Shown: positions 20,786 through 31,108, counted from the first letter of the stretch. The stretch is 64,000 nucleotides of DNA from Achromobacter deleyi (GCF_902859705.1 NZ_CADIJO010000011.1:124001-188000); one strand, 5' to 3'. Notes: generated from the sequence alone by a model not told the origin. Made by a program: numbers and translations.

Positions 20786-21463
20786 ATGAAACTCGTCCTC
20801 GATCATCTCGTCGTCGCCGCCGCCGACCTGGACAGCGGCACCCGCCATGTGGCCGACCTGCTGGGCATTGCACCCGCGGGCGGCGGCGCGCATCCGCGCA
20901 TGGGCACCCACAATCGGGTGCTGGGCATGGCGGGCGGCGTGTACCTGGAAGTCATCGCCATCGACCCCGATGCGCCGGCGCCGCAACGGCCGCGCTGGTT
21001 CGGACTGGACCAGCCCGCCCTGCGCGCGCGGCTGGCCGACGGGCCGTTCCTGGCGCATTGGGCGGCGCGCGTCGCGGCGCCTGACGACCTGTCCGACTGG
21101 CAGGCCCGGCACCCCGACCGCATCGCGCCCGCCATTCCCATGACGCGCGGCGACCTGCGCTGGCGCCTGACCGTACCGGACGACGGCAGCCTGCCCACGT
21201 GGCGCGACGGCGACCAGACGGCCGGCGACGGCCTGCTGCCCACCCTGATCCAATGGGACGTGGACGCCTATCCCGGTGTCAGCCTGCCCCGCCAGGCGCT
21301 GACGCTGCAATCCCTGGCCGGCACCCATCCGCGCGCGGCCTTGCTGCGCCAGGGGCTGGCCTGGCTGGGCGCCGATCACCTGATCACGATCGACCAGGCC
21401 GACGGCCCGCCGCGCCTGCAAGCCCGCATTGAAACCGCCCAGGGCGTAAAGACCCTCACATAG
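20786..21463 (+). CDS. VOC-superfamily (glyoxalase-like) protein
   Basis: This encodes 225 residues. It begins MKLVLDHLVVAAADLDSGTRHV with a putative metal ligand His7, followed by HPRMGTHNRVLGMAGGVYLEVIA. This is the layout of the glyoxalase_3-like VOC group. The second half contains LPTLIQWDVDAYPGVSLP. VOC proteins bind a metal and act on diverse substrates; the reaction here is unknown. It stands between the secF terminator and alaX and may share a transcript with alaX (60-bp gap). Confidence 0.82.
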   Translation: MKLVLDHLVVAAADLDSGTRHVADLLGIAPAGGGAHPRMGTHNRVLGMAGGVYLEVIAIDPDAPAPQRPRWFGLDQPALRARLADGPFLAHWAARVAAPDDLSDWQARHPDRIAPAIPMTRGDLRWRLTVPDDGSLPTWRDGDQTAGDGLLPTLIQWDVDAYPGVSLPRQALTLQSLAGTHPRAALLRQGLAWLGADHLITIDQADGPPRLQARIETAQGVKTLT

Positions 21464-21523
21464 GGTTCAGGCCCTGACGCCTGCCGGCCCTGCCCCACCC
21501 CACAACAGAACGAGAGACACCCC

Positions 21524-22237
21524 ATGACCGCCCCCATCAAGCGCTTCGACGACGAACCCTATCTGCAGCAGTGCGAGGCCACGGTCACCGCCGTCACCCC
21601 CGAAGGCATCGAACTGGACCAGACCGTCTGCTACGCCCGCAGCGGCGGCCAAGCCGGCGACAGCGGCACCCTGACCTTGCCGGACGGCCAGGTGCTGGCG
21701 CTGGCCGACACGGTCTACGCCGATGATCGCAGCCGCATCCTGCACGTGCTCGTCGAAGGCGCCGCACTGCCGCAAGTGGGCGACCGCGTCACCGTCGCCA
21801 TCGACTGGGTGCGCCGCCACAAGCTGATGCGCCTGCATACCTGTCTGCACTTGCTGGGGTCGCTGGTGCCGGCGCCCGTCACCGGCTGCAGCATCTCGCC
21901 CGACTCGGCGCGCATCGATTTCGACCTGCCCGAATCCACGCTGGACAAGGCCGACCTGACCGAACGCCTGAACGCGCTGATCAACGCCCGCACCGACGTG
22001 GCCGTCAACGCCATCACGCCCGAGGAACTGGCCGCGCAGCCGGACCTGGTGCGCACGGTGGGCGCGGCCCCGCCCGCCGGCACGGCTCGCATCCGCATCA
22101 TCGAGATCCCCGGCGTGGACCGCCAGCCTTGCGGCGGCACGCATGTGGCCAACACGGGCGAGATCGGCCCGATCACGGTCACCAAGATCGAAAAGAAAAG
22201 CCGCACCAACCGGCGCGTGGTCGTCGCCTTCGCCTGA
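21524..22237 (+). CDS. alaX: Alanyl-tRNA editing protein AlaX
   Basis: This encodes 237 residues, an autonomous copy of the AlaRS editing domain. Zinc ligands are present as HxxxH at 105-109 (RLHTCLHLL) and CxxxH at 203-207 (CGGTH). The N-terminal barrel carries ARSGGQAGDSGTL. The size corresponds to AlaX-M types. It hydrolyses mischarged Ser-tRNA(Ala) or Gly-tRNA(Ala) in the cytoplasm. Two tRNA-Ala genes lie elsewhere in the window. A terminator follows. Confidence 0.92.
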   Translation: MTAPIKRFDDEPYLQQCEATVTAVTPEGIELDQTVCYARSGGQAGDSGTLTLPDGQVLALADTVYADDRSRILHVLVEGAALPQVGDRVTVAIDWVRRHKLMRLHTCLHLLGSLVPAPVTGCSISPDSARIDFDLPESTLDKADLTERLNALINARTDVAVNAITPEELAAQPDLVRTVGAAPPAGTARIRIIEIPGVDRQPCGGTHVANTGEIGPITVTKIEKKSRTNRRVVVAFA

Positions 22238-22283
22238 GCGCCACGCACCGGACCCGCGCGTAAGCGTTGATCTCGCCCACCCA

Positions 22284-22318
22284 AGAAAAAGGCTGCCAGG
22301 ACGGCAGCCTTTTTTTTC
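22284..22318. terminator. Bidirectional intrinsic terminator
   Basis: The stem GGCTGCC / GGCAGCC (22291-22297, 22303-22309) is flanked by AAGAAAAA on the left and a long T-run on the right. It lies between alaX and the convergent PAP2 gene and can serve both. Confidence 0.92.
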
Positions 22319-22345
22319 CGGCGAAGGTCTCGCTCGCTGGCCGGT

Positions 22346-23107
22346 TCAGCCTTTTTTCCACCAGCGCCAGGGCGCCCGCAGCGGCCACTGGTAGCGGCTG
22401 CACAGGATGCGCGGGGCCAGCAGATGGCCGACGGCAATGGCGATGCCCGCGGCGGTCATGACGTCGGACAGGTAGTGATCCAGGTTCACAAGGCGGCTGA
22501 CGGCGACCAGCGCTCCCAGCGACAGGAACGCCCAGCGCCAGCGCGGCGCCAGGATGCCCAGCACCACCGCCACGGCAAAGGCCGCGTAGGTGTGGCTGGA
22601 CGGAAAGGAATTGAACTGCTGGGCGCGCGAGAACGATTCGCCCAGCCCGTAGATGCCTTTTTCGAAGAACAGCTCGGGCCGGGCCCGCGCCACGGAACGC
22701 TTGAGGATCAGCACGATCAGCCCGCCCACCGCCATGGTGGACAGCATCAGCAGGCTGCCGCGCGCCATGCTGGCAAAGCTCATGCGCACCGGGTTGCGCC
22801 AACCGCGCGCCAGGCCGACCAGGCCAACGATGTAGAACGCCAGCGCCACGCCGATGTAGCGGCCGCTTTCGCCCAGTTCGCCGATCCATTCGAACGATTG
22901 ATTGACGCCGTCGCTGACCGACTGGCGGATCCAGACCGCCAGCGGCAGGTCGATCCACAGGGCGCTGGCGCCGGCGGCCAGCGCCAACAGAACGCCCGCC
23001 ATCAACCACGCGCGGGTGGACAGCGGATTGCGGAATTCGTCAGCAGCGGCAGCCGGAGCAACGGCCGTGGGCGCGGCCACGGGGGGCATGAGAGGATTCG
23101 GCGTCAT
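22346..23107 (-). CDS. PAP2-family membrane phosphatase
   Basis: This encodes 253 residues with five to six membrane segments. The phosphatase signature is split in three: KRSVARARP, then FPSSHTYA, then SRLVNLDHYLSDV. These hold the catalytic histidines of type 2 phosphatidic acid phosphatases. Likely substrates are undecaprenyl pyrophosphate or lipid phosphates at the outer face of the inner membrane. The first 30 residues are Ala/Pro rich and probably cytoplasmic. Precise substrate cannot be assigned. Confidence 0.88.
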   Translation of the reverse strand: MTPNPLMPPVAAPTAVAPAAAADEFRNPLSTRAWLMAGVLLALAAGASALWIDLPLAVWIRQSVSDGVNQSFEWIGELGESGRYIGVALAFYIVGLVGLARGWRNPVRMSFASMARGSLLMLSTMAVGGLIVLILKRSVARARPELFFEKGIYGLGESFSRAQQFNSFPSSHTYAAFAVAVVLGILAPRWRWAFLSLGALVAVSRLVNLDHYLSDVMTAAGIAIAVGHLLAPRILCSRYQWPLRAPWRWWKKG

Positions 23108-23273
23108 CGGACCGTTGGCGTAAAGATAATTATTATCGGAAAGGGAATCGGCGAAGGCCAGCTATCGTAACGGCCCCGGGTGACCAATCCAAGAAGGAAA
23201 TTTGCAGCAAGGGGTAAAATTCCGCCTTTCCCTTCTTCTGCCCCCGGGATCTACACCCGTCACGGCGACCAAC

Positions 23274-24713
23274 ATGCAAGAAACTTCCCTCAAGCGCGCG
23301 CACGCCGCGCCCGACGGCGCCCCCGCCGCCGCCCTGTCCCCCGACGCCGCCACCGGCGCGCCCCGCAAGCTGTATATCCGCACCTTCGGCTGCCAGATGA
23401 ACGAGTACGACTCGGACAAGATGGCCGACGTGCTGCGCGGCGACCAGGGACTGGAACTGACCGACAACCCGGAAGACGCCGACGTCATCCTGTTCAACAC
23501 CTGTTCGGTGCGCGAGAAGGCCCAGGAAAAGGTCTTTTCCGACCTGGGCCGCGTGCAGCACCTGAAAAAGACCAACCCGAACCTGGTGATCGGCGTGGGC
23601 GGCTGCGTGGCCAGCCAGGAAGGCGAGGCCATCGTCAAGCGCGCGCCCTATGTGGACGTGGTGTTCGGCCCGCAGACCCTGCACCGCCTGCCCGACCTGA
23701 TCAAGCGCCGCCGCGAACAAGGCCGTTCGCAGGTCGACATCAGCTTCCCGGAAATCGAGAAGTTCGACAACATGCCGCCCCCGCGGGTCGACGGCGCCAC
23801 GGCCTTCGTGTCCATCATGGAAGGCTGTAGCAAGTACTGCAGCTTCTGTGTCGTGCCCTACACGCGCGGCGAAGAAGTCTCGCGCCCGTTCGACGACGTG
23901 CTGATCGAAGTGGCCGACCTGGCCGACCAGGGCGTCAAGGAAGTGACGCTGCTGGGCCAGAACGTGAATGCCTACCGCGGCCGCATGGCCGACAGCGACG
24001 AGATCGCCGATTTCGCCATGCTGCTGGAATACGTGCACGAGATCCCCGGCATCGAACGCATCCGCTACACGACCTCGCACCCCAAGGAAATGACCCAGCG
24101 CATGGTGGACGCCTACGCCCGCCTGCCCAAGCTGGTGTCGTTCCTGCACCTGCCGGTGCAGGCCGGCAGCGACCGCGTGCTGGCGGCCATGAAGCGCGGC
24201 TACACCACGCTGGAATTCAAATCGGTGGTGCGGCGCCTGCGCGCGGCGCGCCCCGACCTGACGCTGTCGTCGGACTTCATCGTGGGCTTCCCGGGTGAAA
24301 CCGAAGAAGACTTCGAAAAGACCATGAAGCTGATCGAAGACGTGGGTTTCGATACCTCGTTCTCGTTCGTGTATTCGCGCCGTCCCGGCACGCCGGCGGC
24401 CGACCTGCACGACGACACGCCGCAAGACGTCAAGCTGCGCCGCCTGCAACGCCTGCAGGCGCTGATCAACGAGCAGGCCGCCACCATCGCCCGCAACATG
24501 GTCGGCACGCGCCAGCGCCTGCTGGTCGAAGGCCCCTCGCGCCGCGATCCCAACGAACTGATGGGCCGCACCGAGAACAACCGCATCGTCAATTTCGCCG
24601 CGCCCGCGCGGCTCATCGGACAGATGGTCGACGTCATCATCACCGAAGCGCACACCAATTCGCTGCGCGCCCGGGTGGCTGACGTCGACCGCGTTCCCCA
24701 AGAGGCCGAATGA
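23274..24713 (+). CDS. miaB: tRNA-2-methylthio-N6-dimethylallyladenosine synthase
   Basis: This encodes 479 residues from the ATG at 23274; the frame is open further upstream but the added residues are not family-like. The UPF0004 domain has the cluster cysteines in [23 protein letters not shown] and [12 protein letters not shown]. The radical-SAM motif is [19 protein letters not shown]-terminal TRAM domain is present (TRQRLLVEG). MiaB methylthiolates A37 of tRNAs reading codons that begin with U. The stop overlaps the phoL start as ATGA, opening the coupled run to lnt. Confidence 0.97.
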   Translation: MQETSLKRAHAAPDGAPAAALSPDAATGAPRKLYIRTFGCQMNEYDSDKMADVLRGDQGLELTDNPEDADVILFNTCSVREKAQEKVFSDLGRVQHLKKTNPNLVIGVGGCVASQEGEAIVKRAPYVDVVFGPQTLHRLPDLIKRRREQGRSQVDISFPEIEKFDNMPPPRVDGATAFVSIMEGCSKYCSFCVVPYTRGEEVSRPFDDVLIEVADLADQGVKEVTLLGQNVNAYRGRMADSDEIADFAMLLEYVHEIPGIERIRYTTSHPKEMTQRMVDAYARLPKLVSFLHLPVQAGSDRVLAAMKRGYTTLEFKSVVRRLRAARPDLTLSSDFIVGFPGETEEDFEKTMKLIEDVGFDTSFSFVYSRRPGTPAADLHDDTPQDVKLRRLQRLQALINEQAATIARNMVGTRQRLLVEGPSRRDPNELMGRTENNRIVNFAAPARLIGQMVDVIITEAHTNSLRARVADVDRVPQEAE

Positions 24714-25735
24714 CCACTTCCCGCCCCCGCGCCCGCCGCAGCATGCCCGCCGTCGTCACCCTGGACGGCGACAACACCCACCTGGCCAATCTGTGCGGCC
24801 CGCTGGACGAAAACCTGCGCCAGCTGGCCGATGGCATGGGCGTGAAGCTGTCGCGCCGCGGCAGCCGCGTCACCATCGAAGGCGAACGCGCCGAGCTGGC
24901 CGGGCGCGTCCTGCGGCGCTTTCACGAACAAGCGGTGCACCGCGCCCTGTCGGTCGACGACATCCAGCTGGGGCTGGTCGAGATCGGCGTGGGCCGCCAG
25001 GAAGACAAGCTGCAGGAAGCGCCTGCCCACGAGGCCGACCCGCTGCCCGCGCTGGACGACGAAAGCGACGGCATCGCCCTGCGCACCAAGCGCAGTGACC
25101 TGCGCCCGCGCACGCCGCGCCAGCGCGACTACCTGAACAACATCCTCAAGCACGACATCACCTTCGGCGTGGGTCCGGCCGGCACCGGCAAGACCTGGCT
25201 GGCGGTGGCCTGCGCCATCGACGCGATGGAACGCGACACCGTGCAGCGCCTGGTGCTGACGCGCCCGGCGGTCGAGGCCGGCGAACGCCTGGGCTTTCTG
25301 CCCGGCGACCTGGCGCAGAAGGTCGACCCCTACCTGCGCCCGCTGTACGACGCGCTCTACGACCTGATGGGCTTCGAGAAGGTGCAGCGCCTGTTCGAAA
25401 AGCAGACCATCGAGATCGCCCCGCTGGCCTATATGCGTGGCCGCACCCTGAACCACGCCTTCGTCATCCTGGACGAGGCGCAGAACACCACGCCGGAACA
25501 GATGAAGATGTTCCTGACCCGCATCGGTTTTGGCAGCAAGGCCGTCATCACCGGCGACCCGTCGCAGGTGGACCTGCCGCGCGGCCAGGACAGCGGCCTG
25601 GCGCACGCAGTCAAGGTGCTGCACGACGTGCAGGGCATCGCCACCACCCGTTTCACCAGCCGCGACGTCGTGCGCCACCCCTTGGTGGCCCGCATCGTCG
25701 ACGCCTACGACCGCGCTTCCGAAAATGACGCCTGA
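24710..25735 (+). CDS. phoL: PhoH-like protein (PhoL)
   Basis: This encodes 341 residues. An N-terminal KH-like RNA-binding region (about 20-90) precedes a PhoH ATPase domain with Walker [14 protein letters not shown] and Walker [21 protein letters not shown]. PhoH-like ATPases neighbour ybeY in very many proteobacteria and are linked to RNA metabolism. The start overlaps the miaB stop, and its 3' end overlaps the ybeY start by 11 bp. The ATPase role is from family knowledge; no substrate is proven. Confidence 0.95.
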   Translation: MTTSRPRARRSMPAVVTLDGDNTHLANLCGPLDENLRQLADGMGVKLSRRGSRVTIEGERAELAGRVLRRFHEQAVHRALSVDDIQLGLVEIGVGRQEDKLQEAPAHEADPLPALDDESDGIALRTKRSDLRPRTPRQRDYLNNILKHDITFGVGPAGTGKTWLAVACAIDAMERDTVQRLVLTRPAVEAGERLGFLPGDLAQKVDPYLRPLYDALYDLMGFEKVQRLFEKQTIEIAPLAYMRGRTLNHAFVILDEAQNTTPEQMKMFLTRIGFGSKAVITGDPSQVDLPRGQDSGLAHAVKVLHDVQGIATTRFTSRDVVRHPLVARIVDAYDRASENDA

Positions 25736-26198
25736 CCTGTCCCTTTCCGTCCAGTACGGGGTCGAAGAACCCCGCCTGCCCCGCTGGCGCCTGCGCCGCT
25801 GGGCCGAGCGGGCGCTGGCCGCCGCGGCCGAGGACGGCCTGGTCGAATTCTCGGCCGCCGAGCTCAGCCTGCGGCTGGTGGGCGCCGCCGAAGGCCGCCG
25901 CCTGAACCGCGATTTCCGCCAGCGCGACTACGCCACCAACGTGCTGACGTTCGAATACGGCGTGGACCCGCTGGGGGTAGCCCGCGGCGATATCGTGATG
26001 TGCGTGCCGGTGCTGGTGCGCGAGGCCCGCGAACAACGCAAGGCGCTCCTGGACCACGCCGCCCACCTGACGCTGCACGGCGTGCTGCATTCGCTGGGCT
26101 ACGACCACATCAAGGCGCGCGACGCCCGCCGCATGGAAGCGCTGGAAACCGCCACGCTGGCCCGCATGGGCATCGCCGATCCCTATTTCGCCCCCTGA
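25725..26198 (+). CDS. ybeY: Endoribonuclease YbeY (16S rRNA maturation)
   Basis: This encodes 157 residues from the ATG at 25725 inside the end of phoL. The metal-binding motif HGVLHSLGYDH is intact, with the three zinc ligands H, H and H. The upstream motif FRQRDYATNVLTFEYG is also characteristic. YbeY participates in 16S rRNA 3'-end processing and ribosome quality control. It is coupled to phoL and followed after 153 bp by corC. Confidence 0.96.
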   Translation: MTPDLSLSVQYGVEEPRLPRWRLRRWAERALAAAAEDGLVEFSAAELSLRLVGAAEGRRLNRDFRQRDYATNVLTFEYGVDPLGVARGDIVMCVPVLVREAREQRKALLDHAAHLTLHGVLHSLGYDHIKARDARRMEALETATLARMGIADPYFAP

Positions 26199-26271
26199 TA
26201 CCGGGCCTGGGGTCAACCCTGACAAATCGGCGTGAAATGGCGTCCTACAAGGCGCAGATCGCGTCGGTTAC

Positions 26272-26323
26272 CCCCATTTTCGGGGGCGGCGTTACAAATC
26301 GGGCGCCAGTTTCGGTTATGCTG
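26272..26323 (+). promoter_or_regulatory. Possible internal promoter region for corC-lnt
   Basis: The 153-bp ybeY-corC gap contains a small hairpin CCCCC-ATTTTC-GGGGG (26272-26287). It also holds a weak promoter-like pair, TTACAA (26293-26298) and TATGCT (26318-26323), with a rather long 19-bp spacer. The call is tentative. Confidence 0.25.
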
Positions 26324-26351
26324 GCCCCTCCATAACTTGTCCTCCCGGACG

Positions 26352-27242
26352 ATGTCTGACCCTTACCCTGCTCCCGAAGCGACCCCTGCTCGCTCAGCCA
26401 AACCCGCCACCAAATCCCTTCTAGACCGCCTGCTTTCCCTTGTGCGCCGCGAGCCCGAGGACCGTGAAGGCATCAAGGCCATCCTGGAAGCCGCCCACGA
26501 CCGCGACCTGCTCGACGCGGAGTCCTACAAGATGATCAAGGGCGCGCTGGCCGTGTCCGAGGGCACCGTCGGCGACATCATGGTTCCGCGTTCGCGCATG
26601 GACCTGCTCGACGTCACGCAGCCCATTCCCTACCTGGTGGCCTCGGTGATCGAAACCGCGCATTCGCGGTTCCCCGTGTACGAAGGCGACCGCGACAACA
26701 TCATCGGCATCCTGCTGGCCAAAGACCTGCTGCGCTGCATGCTGGAACCCGGCATCGAAGTGCGCACGCTGGTGCGCCCGGCCGTGTTCATTCCCGAATC
26801 CAAGCGCCTGAACGTGCTGCTGCACGAGTTCCGCGCCAGCCGTAACCATCAGGCCATCGTCATCGACGAGCACGGCGGCATCTCGGGCCTGGTCACCATG
26901 GAAGACGTGCTCGAACAGATCGTCGGCGACATCGAAGACGAATTCGACGAAACCGAAGAAGACTCGATCTTCCCCGAAGGCGAAAACCAGTGGCGCGTGC
27001 TTGCCGCCACCGACATCTCGCACTTCAACGACGTGTTCGGCTGCCAGCTGCCCGACGACGAGTACGACAGCGTCGGCGGCTGGATGGGCGGCCAACTGGG
27101 CCGTATTCCGCGCCGCGGCGATACCGCCGAATTCGACGGCCTGAAGCTGGAAGTGGCCCGCGGCGACGCGCGCCGCGCCATCTGGCTGCGCGTCAAGCGC
27201 GGCACGGCCGCGCGCAACGTTTCCCCCACCGACAACGCATGA
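26352..27242 (+). CDS. corC: CBS-domain protein CorC/HlyC type (magnesium/cobalt efflux related)
   Basis: This encodes 296 residues from the ATG at 26352. Two CBS domains span roughly 70-190 ([34 protein letters not shown], then [27 protein letters not shown]). The C-terminal CorC_HlyC domain follows ([17 protein letters not shown]). It is a cytosolic regulator type without membrane segments. It stands directly before lnt with an ATGA overlap, the order found in many beta- and gammaproteobacteria. Confidence 0.94.
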   Translation: MSDPYPAPEATPARSAKPATKSLLDRLLSLVRREPEDREGIKAILEAAHDRDLLDAESYKMIKGALAVSEGTVGDIMVPRSRMDLLDVTQPIPYLVASVIETAHSRFPVYEGDRDNIIGILLAKDLLRCMLEPGIEVRTLVRPAVFIPESKRLNVLLHEFRASRNHQAIVIDEHGGISGLVTMEDVLEQIVGDIEDEFDETEEDSIFPEGENQWRVLAATDISHFNDVFGCQLPDDEYDSVGGWMGGQLGRIPRRGDTAEFDGLKLEVARGDARRAIWLRVKRGTAARNVSPTDNA

Positions 27243-28873
27243 CCCGCAGCACTCGCAGCCGGCTCCTGCGCGGCGCCGCCGGCCTGACGCTGGCGGGCGC
27301 CGTCCATGCCTTGACCTTCGCGCCCGGCCCGCTGCCCGATTGGGCGCTGGCCATCACGCAGATCCTCGCGCTGGCGGTGGCCGCCCGCGTCACCCTGTAC
27401 GCCCCGACGGCCCGCCAGGCCTGGGCGCGCGGCTGGCTGTTCAGCTTCGCGACCTACGCACTCGGCCTGTACTGGATCTTCATCAGCCTGCACCGCTACG
27501 GCGACCTGGCCGCGCCGCTGGCCGTGGCCGCCGTGCTGGCCTTGTCCGCCTTCCTGGCGCTGTTTCCGGCCACGGCCGGGGCGTTGGCGCGGCGCTATGC
27601 GCCGCTGGCGCACGATTCCACGCCAGCCCGCGTGCTGTCGGCCACGCTGGCCTGGGGTGCGCTGTGGGCCGGCTTCGAATGGGTCCGCGCCGTACTGCTT
27701 ACCGGCTTCCCGTGGCTGAACATCGGCTACGCGCAAGTCGACAGCCCGATTGCCGGCTGGGCGCCGCTGCTGGGCGTGCACGGCATGGCGTTCGTGTCGG
27801 CCTTCGCGGCCGCCGCCATAGCCAGCCTGTGGCGGCCGGTGGGCGATCAGAAACAGGCCCGCGATGGCCGCCGCGCGCTGTCGGCCGGCGTGGCGCTGGC
27901 ACTGGTCGCCGCAGGCTGGCCGCTGTCGCGCATCGACTGGTCCTCCCCCAGCGGCGAACCGCTGAACGTGCGGCTGGTCCAGGGCAACATCGAGCAATCG
28001 CAGAAATTCGACCCCGCACTGCTGGATCAAAGCATCCGGCGCCACCTGGAACTGGCGGCCCTGCCGCCTGCGCCGGGCGTGCCGGCGCCGCAGATGATCA
28101 TCCTGCCGGAAACCGTGATGCCGGTCTTCCAGGATCAGCTCGATCCGCGCGTGTGGGAAATCTGGCGCCAGGTCGCGGCGCGGCAGAACGCCGTGGTCGC
28201 CATGGGTGTGCCGGTGCACGACGTGGTGAACGGCCGCGACCGCTACACCAACAGCGTGCTGGGCTTTGACGGCCAGACGCCGGCCACGCAATTGGTGAGC
28301 GGCGCCACCGCCATGCGCTACGACAAGCGCCACCTCGTGCCGTGGGGCGAATACGTGCCGCCGGGCTTTCACTGGTTCGTCGACATGCTCGACATTCCGC
28401 TGGGCGACTTCGACCGCGGCCCCGAACGCCAGACGCCGTTCGCCGTGGGCGGCCAGCACATCGCCTTCAACATCTGCTACGAAGACCTGTTCGGCCCCGA
28501 CCTGCTGCCCGCGCTGCAGCCGGGCCCCAACGGCGAACCGGGCGCGACCATCCTGGTCAACGTCAGCAATCTGGGCTGGTTCGGCGATTCCTGGGCCTTG
28601 CGCCAGCACTTGCAGATCGGGCGCCTGCGCACCATCGAAACCGCCCGCCCCATGCTGACCTCCACCAACACCGGCATCACCGCGGCCATTGACGCCAAGG
28701 GCCATGTCGCGGCCCAGCTCGCGCCGTTGCAGCCGGGCGTGCTGCCGGTCGTGGTGCAGGGCATGACGGGGCTGACGCCTTACGCGCGCTTTGGCGACAA
28801 GTCGGCCCTGGCGCTGATCGGCCTGGCGCTGATCGCCGCCTTCGGCAGCAATCGCCGGACACGACGCGGCTGA
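27239..28873 (+). CDS. lnt: Apolipoprotein N-acyltransferase
   Basis: This encodes 544 residues from the ATG at 27239, overlapping the corC stop. Several N-terminal membrane segments precede a periplasmic carbon-nitrogen hydrolase domain and a last membrane helix. The catalytic triad is visible: Glu291 (LPETVMP), Lys363 ([10 protein letters not shown]) and Cys413 (NICYEDLF). Lnt adds the third acyl chain to lipoproteins in the inner membrane before Lol sorting. It closes the miaB-phoL-ybeY-corC-lnt run. No glyQS genes follow. Confidence 0.96.
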   Translation: MTRSTRSRLLRGAAGLTLAGAVHALTFAPGPLPDWALAITQILALAVAARVTLYAPTARQAWARGWLFSFATYALGLYWIFISLHRYGDLAAPLAVAAVLALSAFLALFPATAGALARRYAPLAHDSTPARVLSATLAWGALWAGFEWVRAVLLTGFPWLNIGYAQVDSPIAGWAPLLGVHGMAFVSAFAAAAIASLWRPVGDQKQARDGRRALSAGVALALVAAGWPLSRIDWSSPSGEPLNVRLVQGNIEQSQKFDPALLDQSIRRHLELAALPPAPGVPAPQMIILPETVMPVFQDQLDPRVWEIWRQVAARQNAVVAMGVPVHDVVNGRDRYTNSVLGFDGQTPATQLVSGATAMRYDKRHLVPWGEYVPPGFHWFVDMLDIPLGDFDRGPERQTPFAVGGQHIAFNICYEDLFGPDLLPALQPGPNGEPGATILVNVSNLGWFGDSWALRQHLQIGRLRTIETARPMLTSTNTGITAAIDAKGHVAAQLAPLQPGVLPVVVQGMTGLTPYARFGDKSALALIGLALIAAFGSNRRTRRG

Positions 28874-28979
28874 TTTCGCGCGGGCTTTCGCTCGCCGTCT
28901 TTGCCCGCTTGTTTTGCCCGTCACCTTCGTTGCCCCACCCGCCTTCCAGCGGACCGGGCAACGGTTTCAGGCATGCCGT

Positions 28980-30035
28980 TCAAGCAAACAGATTGGCCGG
29001 CAACGCGCCGCTGTCGTCTTCCGGACGCAGCGGCCCGAAGCCCGCGCCCGTCAGTTCGATGGCGTTGGCGATGCGCGCCATGTCGTCGGCATCCAGCTCC
29101 AGTTCGGCAGCGCCCACCACGCCATCGACCTGCGCCGCATTGCGCGCCCCGACGATGGCGCCCGTGACGCCCGGCCACGCCAGCGTCCAGGCGATGGCCA
29201 CCGCCGCCTGCGTGGCGCCATGGCGTTCGGCAATGGGTTTCAAGGCTTCGGCCAGGGCCAGGTTGCGCGCCAGGTTGGGGGCCTTGAATTCGGCGTTGCG
29301 CGAACGCCAGTCGTCCTGGCGCAAGGCCTGCGCGCGCTCGGCGGTAAAGCCGCCGCTGAGCAATCCCGATTGCATCGGGCTGTAGACAATGACGCCGGTG
29401 CCGTTCTGCGCGCACCACGGAATCAGATCAGCGGCGGCGCTGCGCTGGATCGCCGAAAACGGCGGCTGCAGCGATTCCACGTGGCCCAGCGCTTCGGCGT
29501 CCTGCAACTGCGCCAGATTGTGGTTCGACAGGCCCACCGCACGCACCTTGCCCGCTTGCTTGAGATCCAGCAGTTCCTGCCAGTAGGCTTCGAGCGGCGT
29601 ACCGTCGCCCGCGGGCCAGTGCATCTGGTAGAGATCGATGCGCTCGACACCCAGGCGGCGCAGCGAGGCTTCGACTTCACGGCGGATGCTGGCCGGCGCG
29701 CCGTTGCGCCGCGGGGTTGCCTGCCGCTGGTCGGCAGACCACGTCAGGCCGCACTTGGTGAACACGTAGGGCCGCTCGCCGGGACTCATCTGCGCCAGCG
29801 CGCGCCCCACGATTTCCTCGGAATGCCCCAGTCCGTAGACGGCAGCCGTGTCGATCCAGTTGATGCCGCGATCGACCGCCAGGCGGATGGCCGCGATGGA
29901 ATCCGTGTCGTCCTGCGGCCCCCAGCCGATCGCCCAGTCGTTGCCGCCCATGGCCCAGGCGCCCAACCCGATGCGGGTGATGGACATGTCGCTGCGCCCC
30001 AACGGACGCGTGGGAAAAGAAGTCTTTGTGCTCAT
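28980..30035 (-). CDS. Aldo/keto reductase
   Basis: This encodes 351 residues from the ATG at 30035, which has AGGAG upstream; the frame is open to 30110 but that part lacks a ribosome-binding site. The fold is a TIM-barrel AKR: RIGLGAWAMGG near the start, DTAAVYGLGHSEEIVG with catalytic Asp/Tyr, KCGLTW with the lysine and QMHWP with the histidine. A C-terminal NADPH-binding region is visible (AIVGARNAAQVDG). Substrate is unknown. It is monocistronic, convergent with lnt and divergent from the tRNA cluster. Confidence 0.9.
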   Translation of the reverse strand: MSTKTSFPTRPLGRSDMSITRIGLGAWAMGGNDWAIGWGPQDDTDSIAAIRLAVDRGINWIDTAAVYGLGHSEEIVGRALAQMSPGERPYVFTKCGLTWSADQRQATPRRNGAPASIRREVEASLRRLGVERIDLYQMHWPAGDGTPLEAYWQELLDLKQAGKVRAVGLSNHNLAQLQDAEALGHVESLQPPFSAIQRSAAADLIPWCAQNGTGVIVYSPMQSGLLSGGFTAERAQALRQDDWRSRNAEFKAPNLARNLALAEALKPIAERHGATQAAVAIAWTLAWPGVTGAIVGARNAAQVDGVVGAAELELDADDMARIANAIELTGAGFGPLRPEDDSGALPANLFA

Positions 30036-30127
30036 GCGAAAAAAATCTCCTGCCGGCAAGACATCATGGCAAGGCCGGCCACCGCCGCCTCGCAGCATCC
30101 ACGATAGCACTCGGCCAAGCCTTTGAT

Positions 30128-30186
30128 TTTCCGGCGATCATCGCAGCGCACGCGCGCTTTTCGGAACGCCGGAAAGCGGCTTTGAT
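30128..30186. repeat. Inverted repeat with neighbouring direct repeat upstream of the tRNA cluster
   Basis: TTTCCGGCG (30128-30136) and CGCCGGAAA (30167-30175) form a 9-bp inverted repeat over a 30-nt spacer. CTTTGAT occurs just before it (30121-30127) and again at 30180-30186. The rest of 30036-30416 contains only the tRNA promoter and leader; no gene is seen. Confidence 0.5.
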
Positions 30187-30275
30187 GGGCATCGATCAGG
30201 CCGCAGCCGCCACTCATGCGTCCCCTTGAATCAAAAAACCCCTCAACTTTTTCATTTTTTGCATCACATCGACTT

Positions 30276-30304
30276 GCACACCCAATTTAGTTCGTGCATA
30301 ATCT
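30276..30304 (+). promoter_or_regulatory. Sigma-70 promoter of the tRNA cluster
   Basis: TTGCAC and CATAAT are separated by exactly 17 bp, close to consensus at both boxes. Transcription would begin near 30311, giving a leader of about 105 nt before the first tRNA-Ala. The upstream region is A/T rich, compatible with an UP element. Confidence 0.8.
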
Positions 30305-30416
30305 CGTTTCTTCGCCAACGGCACTAAACAAAACCGGCAACGAACCACGAAAAACGGCACTGAAAAGCGCCAGAAATCGTGAAAACGTTGAAGGATTTTA
30401 GAGTCGGTTGTGACCA

Positions 30417-30492
<76 letters not shown>

Positions 30493-30532
30493 GTCCAAAA
30501 CGAAGAAAGCAGTACAGTTTGTGCAGGTCCAA

Positions 30533-30608
30533 GTCCCCTTCGTCTAGAGGCCTAGGACATCACCCTTTCACGGTGAGTACAGGGGTTCGAATCCCCTAGG
30601 GGACGCCA
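30533..30608 (+). tRNA. tRNA-Glu (TTC), copy 1
   Basis: 76 nt with encoded CCA. The anticodon TTC lies in CACCCTTTCACGGTG. The acceptor GTCCCCT pairs with AGGGGAC. Confidence 0.97.
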
Positions 30609-30670
30609 GTCTTAATGGCAGCAGTATGTGAATGCAGTTGAAGTGTCACAGTAGTTGAGTATGCCGCTGC

Positions 30671-30747
30671 GGAGCGGTAGTTCAGTTGGTTAGAATACCG
30701 GCCTGTCACGCCGGGGGTCGCGGGTTCGAGTCCCGTCCGCTCCGCCA
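30671..30747 (+). tRNA. tRNA-Asp (GTC), copy 1
   Basis: 77 nt with encoded CCA. The anticodon GTC lies in CCGGCCTGTCACGCCGG. The acceptor GGAGCGG pairs with CCGCTCC. It is a queuosine-pathway substrate (queA and tgt are in this window). Confidence 0.97.
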
Positions 30748-30771
30748 AGTTTGCTCTACGCAGTGCCGTTC

Positions 30772-30797
30772 AAGAGCTCCGTTCCGGGAGCTTTTTG
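30772..30797 (+). terminator. Intrinsic terminator after the first tRNA block
   Basis: The stem AGCTCC / GGAGCT (30775-30780, 30787-30792) with loop GTTCCG is followed by TTTTT. If efficient, it would separate the two tRNA blocks. Confidence 0.75.
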
Positions 30798-30852
30798 CAT
30801 TTATAAGGGTGTAAGCCTTGTTGTTTGAAGTGTGGAACAGCAGGGACTTCTG

Positions 30853-30928
<76 letters not shown>

Positions 30929-30962
30929 GTAAAGCAGTTCGCAGTAAAGTAGTTCTGTTCAA

Positions 30963-31038
30963 GTCCCCTTCGTCTAGAGGCCTAGGACATCACCCTTTCA
31001 CGGTGAGTACAGGGGTTCGAATCCCCTAGGGGACGCCA
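30963..31038 (+). tRNA. tRNA-Glu (TTC), copy 2
   Basis: Identical to the copy at 30533, including the encoded CCA. The spacer to the preceding tRNA-Ala (34 nt) differs from the first block (40 nt). Confidence 0.97.
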
Positions 31039-31108
31039 GTTCACCCTGGCATGTTTTACCAAGCTGCCCTGACAAGCAGTGTGTTGCGCACGTTGATTTT
31101 GCCGCTGC

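Noticed and set aside
26849-28924. Open frame of 691 codons antisense to lnt and corC
   Set aside because: Shadow of conserved genes on the plus strand; low-complexity Gln/Arg/His composition.
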